Assembly: GCA_015067705.1 (NCBI GenBank)
Contig: SVLW01000013.1
Span: forward strand, 1-46,609
Reading direction: 5' to 3'
Length of the DNA: 46,609 nucleotides
DNA from: Oscillospiraceae bacterium
Lineage (GTDB): Bacteria; Bacillota; Clostridia; Oscillospirales; QAMX01
The translations under genes were made by a program, and so were the position numbers. Position 1 is the stretch's first letter; each line of letters starts with the position of its first letter. Positions 7,420 to 15,075 of the stretch are shown here, piece by piece. The notes beneath the pieces are model-generated. The model had not been told where the DNA came from. It ran no database searches and saw only the letters and a list, made by a program, of their open reading frames with translations.

Positions 7420-9756
7420 ATGGAGCTCATGGAGAAAACAATGCCCTATACCCCGGATGGGATTCTGTCCGCCGGGCAGCAGGTGACGATCTTTGACGCG
7501 AACCGACCGCCCTTTACCCTGTCGCTGGGCGATTTCCTCTCGGATGAAATCACCTTCGGGCGCGGCCCGGAGAACGATATTGTGCTCACCTCCCGTCTGG
7601 TCACCTACGATCACGGACGCTTCCGGAAGGAAAACGACCAGTGGTACATCGAGGATCGTGCCGTGGTGAACGGCAGCCCCAGCACCAACGGTCTCATCTA
7701 TCAGAACACCAACATCGTGCAGAAAGCCGTCCGCGACGGCGACTTTATCCGCATTGATGATGGGGTGGAGGCCCTAGCCGGGGGCGTGCTCTTCGTCTTT
7801 TCCTCCTCCGAGGCCGAGGATCAGTGGCACTCCATCTCCACCGGCGAACGCCTGACCATCGGCAGAAGTCCCGCGTGCGACATCACGCTCCCGCATATCA
7901 GCGTGTCCCAAAACCACGCCGAGATCACGCAGGAGGCAGGACACTTCTATCTCAGCGACTGCGGCAGCACCAACGGCGTGATCTTAAACGGCAGGCCGCT
8001 GCGGGAAAAGACGCCGCTCCATGAAAAAGACGTGATCGTCATCACCAATTCCCGCCTGATCTTCACCAGTGACGCGGTCTATTACTGCTGTTATCAGGGC
8101 GGCATCTCCGTGGATGCCTCCGACGTGGTGATCGTCCGACAGCAGCGCAAGCATCGTTTCATCACCTGCAACCATGTGGATCTGGAGATCCGTCCCCGGG
8201 AGCTGGTGTCCATCATCGGCGGCTCCGGCACCGGAAAATCCACCATCTTAAACGCCATGTGCGGCTATCTGAAGCCCGCCTCCGGCTCCGTGTACTTAAA
8301 CGGCGTGGATTTATACGAGAACTTTGATTCCCTGAAAAAACTGGTGGGCTATGTGCCCCAGTCGGATATCGTCTATGACAATCTGACGCTTTATGACATG
8401 CTGTCCTACACCGCGCGGCTGCGTCTGCCCGCGGACACCACGGAGGAGGAACGGGAACAGGCCATCTCCCGCGCCATAGCCACGGTGGAACTGACGGAAA
8501 AGCGGGGCAGCCTCATCAAAAATTTAAGCGGCGGCCAGCGCAAGCGTGCCAGCATCGCCGTAGAGCTCCTCTCCGACCCGAATCTTCTCTATCTGGACGA
8601 GCCCGCCTCCGGTCTGGATCCGGGTACAGAGCGCAATCTGATGCTGTCCCTGCGGGCCATGGCCGACAGCGGCAAGACCGTGATCCTGGTCACCCACAGC
8701 ACGCTGCAGCTGAAGCTGTGCGATAAGATCGTCTTTATGGGCAGAGGCGGCCGCCTGTGCTTCTGCGGTTCTTATGATGCGGCGCTTGATTTCTTTGGCG
8801 TGTCCGATATCGTGGATATTTACCAGTTGATCACAGATCATGCCGAGGAATGGGAGGAAAAATTCCGGTCGCAGAACCATCCCGCCGCACACCAGTCCGC
8901 ATCCGCCGCAAAATCGGGCCCCGCCAAAAAGGAAAATCTGTTCCGGCAGTTGGGCGTGCTGTCCCGGCGCTATTTCAAACTCATCGTCAATGACAGACAG
9001 CGCTTGATCCTGCTGCTGGCACAGGCGCCGCTTCTGGCGCTTCTGATCTCCTTTGTGGCCAGCGGCGAACAGTTCACCCAATACGAAATGACCAAGAGCC
9101 TGCTCTTTGCCCTGTCCTGCTCTGCGTTCTGGATCGGTATGCTCAACGCCATCCAGGAGATCTGTAAGGAGCGCACGATCCTGCGCCGGGAATACATGAC
9201 GGGTCTGCGTCTGGATTCCTATATCCTGTCGAAGATCGCGGTCATCGGCTGTCTGAGCGCCATCCAGTCCTTCCTGGTCACCGGCGTGTTTGCCCTCTTC
9301 GTGGGCCTGCCGGATACCCAGGTGGTACTGCCTGCGTTTTTGGAGCTTTTCATCACCACCTTCCTCACGGCGCTGGCCTCCACCGCCATGGGACTGCTGG
9401 TATCCTGCCTCTTTACGAATCCAGACCGGGCCATGACCGTGGCGCCGCTGCTATTGATGCCGCAGATCCTCTTCTCCGGTCTCATCTTCAAACTGGACGG
9501 GGCCACGGAGATTCTCTCCTGGTTTGCCGTCTGCCGGTGGAGCATGGAGGGCTATGGCACCACCGCCGATTTGAACAGTCTGGAGCTTCGTCTCCAGCAG
9601 GAGGGCATCCCCATCCTCCACGAGGCAGAGGACTTCTTCACCTTCTCCTCCGCGCATCTTCTGACCACCTGGGGGATCCTGGTGCTGTATCTCGTTGCGT
9701 TCCTGATCCTGGCACGAATCGCCCTGCACTCCATTAAAAAGAGCGGGAATGACTGA
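7420..9756 (+). CDS. Double FHA-domain ABC transporter (ATPase plus ABC-2 permease)
   Basis: This 778-residue protein joins two FHA domains, an ABC ATPase and an ABC-2 membrane domain. FHA1 (about residues 30-105) has the shortened motif ITFGRGPENDIVL and STNG; FHA2 (about 140-215) has LTIGRSPACDITL, SQNHAEI and CGSTNGVILNG, the canonical GR/SxxH/NG set. The ATPase shows Walker A GGSGTGKST (near residue 266), signature LSGGQRKR, Walker B LLYLDEP and a switch histidine in VTHS. About six membrane spans follow residue 520. Mycobacterial Rv1747 has the same order and is controlled by kinase phosphorylation, so FHA-dependent gating of export is a fair inference. The substrate is unknown. The start ATG follows GAGGAG. 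Confidence 0.9.
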   Translation: MELMEKTMPYTPDGILSAGQQVTIFDANRPPFTLSLGDFLSDEITFGRGPENDIVLTSRLVTYDHGRFRKENDQWYIEDRAVVNGSPSTNGLIYQNTNIVQKAVRDGDFIRIDDGVEALAGGVLFVFSSSEAEDQWHSISTGERLTIGRSPACDITLPHISVSQNHAEITQEAGHFYLSDCGSTNGVILNGRPLREKTPLHEKDVIVITNSRLIFTSDAVYYCCYQGGISVDASDVVIVRQQRKHRFITCNHVDLEIRPRELVSIIGGSGTGKSTILNAMCGYLKPASGSVYLNGVDLYENFDSLKKLVGYVPQSDIVYDNLTLYDMLSYTARLRLPADTTEEEREQAISRAIATVELTEKRGSLIKNLSGGQRKRASIAVELLSDPNLLYLDEPASGLDPGTERNLMLSLRAMADSGKTVILVTHSTLQLKLCDKIVFMGRGGRLCFCGSYDAALDFFGVSDIVDIYQLITDHAEEWEEKFRSQNHPAAHQSASAAKSGPAKKENLFRQLGVLSRRYFKLIVNDRQRLILLLAQAPLLALLISFVASGEQFTQYEMTKSLLFALSCSAFWIGMLNAIQEICKERTILRREYMTGLRLDSYILSKIAVIGCLSAIQSFLVTGVFALFVGLPDTQVVLPAFLELFITTFLTALASTAMGLLVSCLFTNPDRAMTVAPLLLMPQILFSGLIFKLDGATEILSWFAVCRWSMEGYGTTADLNSLELRLQQEGIPILHEAEDFFTFSSAHLLTTWGILVLYLVAFLILARIALHSIKKSGND

Positions 9757-9797
9757 GTTCCCGCCCACGATATCTCCCAACAGGAGGTGTATTCTCT

Positions 9798-10247
9798 ATG
9801 AAAAAAGCCCTGATGATTCTCCTGGTCATCCTGCTGGCCGCCGCGATTCTCGCGGCCGCGGCCTATTTATACCTGCTCCATTCGCCGGAATACGCCCTGA
9901 AATGTACCATCGATGATGTCCGGACAGCAGGAATGGAGGGCCTGCGGCCCCATCTCACCGAGGAACTGGCGGATAAAATGGAGCGCGTGTCCGCCATCGG
10001 TGAGAACAAACTGATCGGCGGGATCCTCTCCGCCCTGACGGATTCCGACCTGGCGAAGCGTCTCCTGTCCGAGCTTCAGCAGGTGGAATGGTCGCTGGGC
10101 GATGTGCTGAAAAATCCCCGCCGCGCCCGGGCCACCATCTGCTTCTCCCATGCGCCGCACTTCTCTGGCTCCTTTGATCTTCTGATGCAGCGCATAGACG
10201 GCGTCTGGAAAATCAGCGGCATTGATGATCTGCAGTTTGATTCCTGA
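9798..10247 (+). CDS. Small membrane-anchored protein of unknown function
   Basis: I do not recognise this 149-residue protein. A strongly hydrophobic N-terminal segment (residues 4-27, LMILLVILLAAAILAAAAYLY) would anchor it or act as a signal peptide. The rest looks like an extracytoplasmic alpha/beta domain ending DLLMQRIDGVWKISGIDDLQ, a pattern also seen in small NTF2-like or DUF2939/DUF4878-like lipid-side proteins; that resemblance is weak. A strong GGAGGTG precedes the ATG. It lies 41 bases after the FHA-ABC gene and before a strong terminator, so it is the last gene of that unit and may be an accessory part of the exporter. Confidence 0.75.
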   Translation: MKKALMILLVILLAAAILAAAAYLYLLHSPEYALKCTIDDVRTAGMEGLRPHLTEELADKMERVSAIGENKLIGGILSALTDSDLAKRLLSELQQVEWSLGDVLKNPRRARATICFSHAPHFSGSFDLLMQRIDGVWKISGIDDLQFDS

Positions 10248-10257
10248 GTTTCCAAAA

Positions 10258-10299
10258 CCCGCCCTGTCCGATGATCGCACCGGACAGGGCGGGTTTTTT
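10258..10299 (+). terminator. Intrinsic terminator closing the FHA-ABC unit
   Basis: A 13-bp perfect stem (CCCGCCCTGTCCG and its complement) is followed by TTTTTT. Confidence 0.92.
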
Positions 10300-10310
10300 C
10301 GACAAAGCAC

Positions 10311-10339
10311 TTGCTTTTTCATGGTTTTGCTTCTAAAAT
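10311..10339 (+). promoter_or_regulatory. Sigma-A promoter for the 363-residue helical protein
   Basis: TTGCTT (10311-10316), 17 bases, TAAAAT (10334-10339), 34 bases upstream of the chosen ATG. This rules out the longer upstream start. Confidence 0.65.
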
Positions 10340-10373
10340 AAAACCAAACAGAAAAAACCGGGAGGGCGAAGCC

Positions 10374-11465
10374 ATGATCGAGCTTACGCAGATGTCGGTA
10401 GACGAATATAACCGGATCCGGGACGGGAACATGACGCCGTCCATGGCGGCGGAGTATCTGAAGGTGGGACGCATCGCCCTGCGCAGCTTCCGGGACGTCC
10501 TGTTGAGCCTTTATCCGGAGGCAGATTTACAGCAGAAGCTGACGGATGCATTTTTAGCGGCATCTCCGGACAGTGCGCCGGCCTCCGTGGCCAGAAAGGT
10601 ACGCAACTGGCTGAAAGGACAGAACAAGCCCACCAGCCGAGAGGACGTGTTTCTCATTGCCTTTGCCCTGGGCATGACCGAGGGACAGGCAGGAGCCATG
10701 CTCTGCTACTGCACGGAATACGGCATCCACTACAGAGAGGGCCGGGATCTGGTGTATGCCTGGTTTTTACGCATGGGCCGCAGCTATCAGGAGGCGAAGG
10801 CCTTTTATGAAAGCATGCCCGCCCATCCCCCGGTGCAGGAAGCGCCCCAGGCAGGACAGGAGCTGACCCATCAGATCCAGCAGAAGCATCTCTTCCTGCA
10901 AACGGAAGAGGAACTGCGGGCTTTTTATCTGGAACAGCTGCCCCTCATGGGCGAAAACCACACCCGGGCCTATCATTACTTCCAGCGGTATCTTAATAAG
11001 CTGATCCACCCGGATCCCGCCTGGGACGAGGATGACGAGCGCGTCTATTCTCTGGACGCGGTGATGGAGGAATATCTCTCCATGCAGATGCCCTCCGGCA
11101 AGGATCGCAGCGGCTATTCCGTCTGTCAGAAGCTCATCAAGCGCAACTGGCCCAACACTACGGCGCTGAAAAACATCCGCGCCGGGCGGGAGGATGTGTC
11201 GCGAAAGCTCCTGCTGCTCTTATATGTCATCACGGAGAACGTGGTGGACGAGGAGTATTCCGAGTTTGACGAGGATTATTTCGATCTGGCCGACCGACTG
11301 GAGGATCACTGGTGGGTCATAAACGCCATCCTGAACGACTGCGGCATGGCGACCCTTGATCCCCGCAACGCCACCGACTGGCTGGTGCTCTATGCCCTGA
11401 CGGCCACGGACGAGGCCATGAGCGAACGCATGGAACAGGTCATCGAAGCTATGTTTGAAGAATAA
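10374..11465 (+). CDS. Helical protein of unknown function in the phospho-signalling island
   Basis: The product has 363 residues from the ATG at 10374, which has GGAGG 8 bases upstream; a start 21 codons earlier would lie inside the promoter. I do not recognise a named domain. The N-terminal third (MAAEYLKVGRIALRSFRDVL, then KVRNWLKGQNKPTSREDVFLIAFALGM) reads like a helix-turn-helix-like or adaptor fold in which a numbered set of helices ends in an 'NW..G...P..R..VF.IAFALG' motif. The remainder is mostly helical and acidic with no membrane span or signal peptide, so it is cytoplasmic. It has its own promoter and ends at a terminator shared with the kinase operon. It could be a regulator or kinase substrate; this is inference. 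Confidence 0.75.
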   Translation: MIELTQMSVDEYNRIRDGNMTPSMAAEYLKVGRIALRSFRDVLLSLYPEADLQQKLTDAFLAASPDSAPASVARKVRNWLKGQNKPTSREDVFLIAFALGMTEGQAGAMLCYCTEYGIHYREGRDLVYAWFLRMGRSYQEAKAFYESMPAHPPVQEAPQAGQELTHQIQQKHLFLQTEEELRAFYLEQLPLMGENHTRAYHYFQRYLNKLIHPDPAWDEDDERVYSLDAVMEEYLSMQMPSGKDRSGYSVCQKLIKRNWPNTTALKNIRAGREDVSRKLLLLLYVITENVVDEEYSEFDEDYFDLADRLEDHWWVINAILNDCGMATLDPRNATDWLVLYALTATDEAMSERMEQVIEAMFEE

Positions 11466-11478
11466 GATCACCTATCAA

Positions 11479-11515
11479 AACACCCGCGAGGCCGGAGCTT
11501 CGCGGGTGTTTTTTT
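11479..11515. terminator. Bidirectional terminator between convergent genes
   Basis: The stem AACACCCGCGA with its complement has seven T's on the plus side and TTTTGATAGG on the minus side. It closes both the helical-protein gene and the kinase operon. Confidence 0.85.
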
Positions 11516-11516
11516 A

Positions 11517-14500
11517 TCAGTAGTTCAGAGGACGCGGATCACCCTGTCCCACAACGGGGTCGTTGCCCAGGAATTCCCGTTCCGTGGTGATGTTGCCGTG
11601 GGAGATGCCATAAAGCCGCACTTCGCCCAGATTGTGGAATGCGCCCACCGTCATAGGAACGGCAGTATCCCAGCGGCCAAAGTTTTTCACAAGACCGTGG
11701 AGCATGAGGTTATACCAGTTAAAGCCAAAGTTCATGACCGCACCGTGGTTTTCCATGGAAGCGGCCTCGTCCATTTCGATATCGCCCTCCAGAATATCCA
11801 TGGTTGCGCCCTCGCCCAGATGGAGCGTGCTTTCCTCATAGAGCGCCAGATATCCATAAAGACGGAATATGCCGCTTTCGATGGTGATCGCAGCGTTCCG
11901 GACGCCCATGGCGCCATTGAGCAGAAGCGCGCCGCCATGAACCGTGAGGGGCTGCGTCAGATCGTCCATCCAACCGTTCTGATTGAACATTGCGTTATGA
12001 TGGAGCTGAATCTCACCGGGGTGGCTGAGCCCGCCCCTGTTAATGAGGGCGCTCTCGCCGCAGAGCGTAATGGCGAGCGTATCCTCCGCCATATCGCGGG
12101 ACTCCAACTGGCCGTAATTCAGAAGATACGCGCGGTCATCCTCCCGCCCGTCATTGCCCAGGGTCAGGCTGCTGCCGCGAACCAGATTATGATTGATGAG
12201 ATATCCGCCGTTTTGGAGCAGCAGACGGTCGGCGTGCAGGGTGCCGTGATTCAGCACCGCGCCGTGAATCTCCAGCGTGGTGTCCTGGGCCATCCGGAGG
12301 ATGTGACCGATAATCAGGTCTTTCTCCACGACGATGCTTTCCTGCAGTTCAATATCGCCGTTTACTTCAATGGTATCCACATTGCGGTCGTCCATAGCCG
12401 CCTGGAATTCCTCTGCGGTGTGAACGCTGCGCACTTCGCCGTAATAGAGATTGTCCTCCAAAAGAACAGGGGCACGATCTTCAATATCCAGTACTTCATA
12501 GGGATTGTGGGAATAGGCGACGCCGTGGTTTTCAAAATAGGCGTCCGGAGCCTGCTGCAGATCGTGGCCGTAATAGAGGGTGCCCTCGTTCTGAAGATGG
12601 CTGCCGTCCTCGAGGATCATGGTGCCGTGATTTTCCATCACAGAGCGGTTATAGAGATGGCCGCCGCCCTGCAGCGTCAGCGTGCCGCAGTTCTCGAGAT
12701 ATCCGTCTCTGGGGATCGTGATCTCTCCGGCGGAGCGCAGCTCCGCATAGTTCCGGAGGTCTGCACCAATGACCAGGAGAGAAGAACCCGCCTGCAGATC
12801 CATGGTGCCGTAGTTATAGAACCGGGAACCGTATTTGATATCCACGCCATCCTGTGCGCGGAATTCCCCGTGGTTCACAACGACACTCTGGCTATCCGCC
12901 CAGCTCTGCAGAACCAGCTCTCCGTGGTTTTCAAGATACGCACCGTCCACGATTTCCATGCAGGTACGCAGAGAACCATGGTTCGTCAGGGAATGCCGGA
13001 GGATCAGGGAAGAATTCAATCCATTATTCAGCGGCGCCCGGACATTAACATCCGTCTCGATCCGTACCGGCACCGTGAGCTCGAAGTGGTCATACTGGGT
13101 GAGCTTAATATCCCCGGCAATGATGATCGCACGGGTGTCGGGATTATCCGCCGCTTCGCGGAACTCCGTTGCATTATGTACCGTGGTGGCTTCTTCAAAG
13201 GCAGAAAGCTCCAGATTCACGAACCGGGTGCCGTTTTCCTCCTGCACACGGCGGACAGACTCGGACTCGCTCATTCTCAGTGCGGTCTCGCCGTCCTCCA
13301 TGAGGATGGTGGAATTATGGATCCGGCCGTCCTGGCGGAGATTCAGCTGGGCGCCCTGTTCCAGACGAATGATGTGGCCGCCGTGGATCTGACCGTTTTC
13401 AGAAACCTGCAGCGTAACGCCGGGGGCCACAGTCAGAATGCCCTGTAAGTCCAGATTGGCATTTTCGCCCACCAGAAGATTCTGGGTCAGATATACGTCG
13501 CCTTCCAGACAGAGGTTCAGATTCTGCAGCGCAACGCTCTCTGCGCCCTGTTCCAGATGCCAGTTCAGGGACTGTTCTTCGTTTTCCACCGCATAGGCAT
13601 CCCGGAAGAGTGCATCATCCACCGGCTCATCCATGGGATACCCCCGCTCCGTCATGGGAACGAAGTCAAACACATCCTCCGCGGGCTGATCCTCTGCGGA
13701 ATCCTCCTGAGGATCCTGACCCGGATCGCCCTGCACTTCCTCGTGCTCCGCATCGGCCTCCGAGGGATCCTTTTCCGGCTGCGTCGGGATCAGCACGGCG
13801 AGCATACCGACAATCAGAAGGAGTCCCACCGCCATGGCCGCAATGCCGCGCCAGTCCTTCCACCAGGGTTTTTCCTGTGCAGCCGGTGCGGGCTCCGGTT
13901 CCGGGAGCGTCTCTGTATGCTGGTCGATACTGATCGTAGGCTCAAACGGAGGCTCCTGCTCCGTATGCCGCTCGATGCTGACCGTGGGTTCCTGTACGGG
14001 CATGGGGGCCGGTGCGGGAACGGGCGTAGGGGTCGGCTTCGGCGTGGGTTCCGTCTCAGACTCCGGGGCGCGATAGAGAGCCGCGTAGAACTGCGCCACG
14101 GAGGCGAAGCGCTGGCTGCGGCGGATGCCCATGCCGCGCAGGATGGCCTGTTCCTGCGCCTCTGTCAGATCCACACCCAATTTACGGGGCAGGATCAGTT
14201 CGTCCTCGCTGGCGCGATCCATGGCCTGGGGCGGACGCTGGCCCACCAGGCAATAGTAAATGGTGGCGCTCAGGGCATACACGTCCGTCCAGGGGCCCTG
14301 GCCGCGGTTGGTGTACTGTTCGATGGGGGCATAGCCGTGCTTCAACACGATAGTCATGGTGGCCTCGCCCCGCTCCGGCTGGCGAGCGCAGCCAAAGTCA
14401 ATGAGGCGCACCCTCCCCCGCTCCAGCATCAGGTTATCCGGACTGATATCCCGGTGGATCAGGCCCAGCTCATGGAGATTGGTCAGCGCGCCGAAGAGCG

Positions 14501-15020
14501 GCTCGATGAGCGGGAGGAGTTCGTGGGCGGGAATGCCGCCGCCCCGCTGGGTCACCAGTTGTTTGAAGGTGGTGCCCTCCACATACTCCATGACGATATA
14601 GGCGGTGTTGTGGCACTCGAAGAAATCGCGGACACTGACAATCTCCGGCTGTTTATCCATCCGCGCCATAATGCGGGCTTCTTCCAGGAACCGGTCTTTT
14701 CCGGACAGGAAGCCATGCTCCGCATAGCTGGAGGGAACGGAAAGATCCAACGACACGGAAGAAATCCGCTGCACCTTATCGATGGGGAAATATTCCTTGA
14801 TGGCCACCTTCAGCTCCAGGCGAAGGTCACAGCCAATATAAGTAATGCCGAATCCGCCTTCGCCCAGCACCCGGCCGATGAGATATCGGCCGTTTAAGAC
14901 CGTACCCGGGGGCAGGTGGTTTTCATTGGGGGTATAGCTGCCGGCAGTGAGTCCGCAGCTTTTACAGGATTCTCCGTCGCTGACCGGATTCATGCAATAG
15001 GGGCAGTATTGTCTGTTCAA
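11517..15020 (-). CDS. Membrane Ser/Thr protein kinase with zinc ribbon and long repeat ectodomain
   Basis: The 1167-residue product has four parts. A zinc ribbon holds C6, C9, C19 and C22. A Hanks-type kinase domain (about 45-310) has the Gly loop GEGGFG, catalytic K75, HRD with D191 and DFG with D208, so it should be active. A Pro/Glu/Thr linker carries two copies of EPT(V/I)SI(E/D)xHTE, and one membrane span lies near 393-413. The outer part of about 750 residues is built of short 'NHG.L.L..G' units that suggest a beta-helix or ladder, not PASTA repeats. I place the start at TTG 15020, because GGAGGTG stands 5 bases before it; a GTG at 15035 would put the ribosome site inside the gene. It is the last gene of the protease-kinase-kinase unit. 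Confidence 0.9.
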   Translation of the reverse strand: MNRQYCPYCMNPVSDGESCKSCGLTAGSYTPNENHLPPGTVLNGRYLIGRVLGEGGFGITYIGCDLRLELKVAIKEYFPIDKVQRISSVSLDLSVPSSYAEHGFLSGKDRFLEEARIMARMDKQPEIVSVRDFFECHNTAYIVMEYVEGTTFKQLVTQRGGGIPAHELLPLIEPLFGALTNLHELGLIHRDISPDNLMLERGRVRLIDFGCARQPERGEATMTIVLKHGYAPIEQYTNRGQGPWTDVYALSATIYYCLVGQRPPQAMDRASEDELILPRKLGVDLTEAQEQAILRGMGIRRSQRFASVAQFYAALYRAPESETEPTPKPTPTPVPAPAPMPVQEPTVSIERHTEQEPPFEPTISIDQHTETLPEPEPAPAAQEKPWWKDWRGIAAMAVGLLLIVGMLAVLIPTQPEKDPSEADAEHEEVQGDPGQDPQEDSAEDQPAEDVFDFVPMTERGYPMDEPVDDALFRDAYAVENEEQSLNWHLEQGAESVALQNLNLCLEGDVYLTQNLLVGENANLDLQGILTVAPGVTLQVSENGQIHGGHIIRLEQGAQLNLRQDGRIHNSTILMEDGETALRMSESESVRRVQEENGTRFVNLELSAFEEATTVHNATEFREAADNPDTRAIIIAGDIKLTQYDHFELTVPVRIETDVNVRAPLNNGLNSSLILRHSLTNHGSLRTCMEIVDGAYLENHGELVLQSWADSQSVVVNHGEFRAQDGVDIKYGSRFYNYGTMDLQAGSSLLVIGADLRNYAELRSAGEITIPRDGYLENCGTLTLQGGGHLYNRSVMENHGTMILEDGSHLQNEGTLYYGHDLQQAPDAYFENHGVAYSHNPYEVLDIEDRAPVLLEDNLYYGEVRSVHTAEEFQAAMDDRNVDTIEVNGDIELQESIVVEKDLIIGHILRMAQDTTLEIHGAVLNHGTLHADRLLLQNGGYLINHNLVRGSSLTLGNDGREDDRAYLLNYGQLESRDMAEDTLAITLCGESALINRGGLSHPGEIQLHHNAMFNQNGWMDDLTQPLTVHGGALLLNGAMGVRNAAITIESGIFRLYGYLALYEESTLHLGEGATMDILEGDIEMDEAASMENHGAVMNFGFNWYNLMLHGLVKNFGRWDTAVPMTVGAFHNLGEVRLYGISHGNITTEREFLGNDPVVGQGDPRPLNY

Positions 15021-15023
15021 AGG

Positions 15024-15060
15024 AGACACCTCCACGCGCCGTATCGGCGCCGTGATGAAT
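15024..15060 (-). promoter_or_regulatory. Hairpin just upstream of the kinase ribosome site
   Basis: In the 55 bases between the two kinase genes, CACGGCGCC and GGCGCGTG can pair across GATAC (about 15033-15054), ending at the GGAGGTG ribosome site. This could tune translation or mark mRNA processing; low certainty. Confidence 0.35.
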
Positions 15061-15075
15061 CAGAATAAAAAGGGA

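Noticed and set aside
11598-14897. Long plus-strand frames opposite the NHG-repeat kinase
   Set aside because: They mirror the codon pattern of the kinase; the kinase frame has intact catalytic motifs and a ribosome site.
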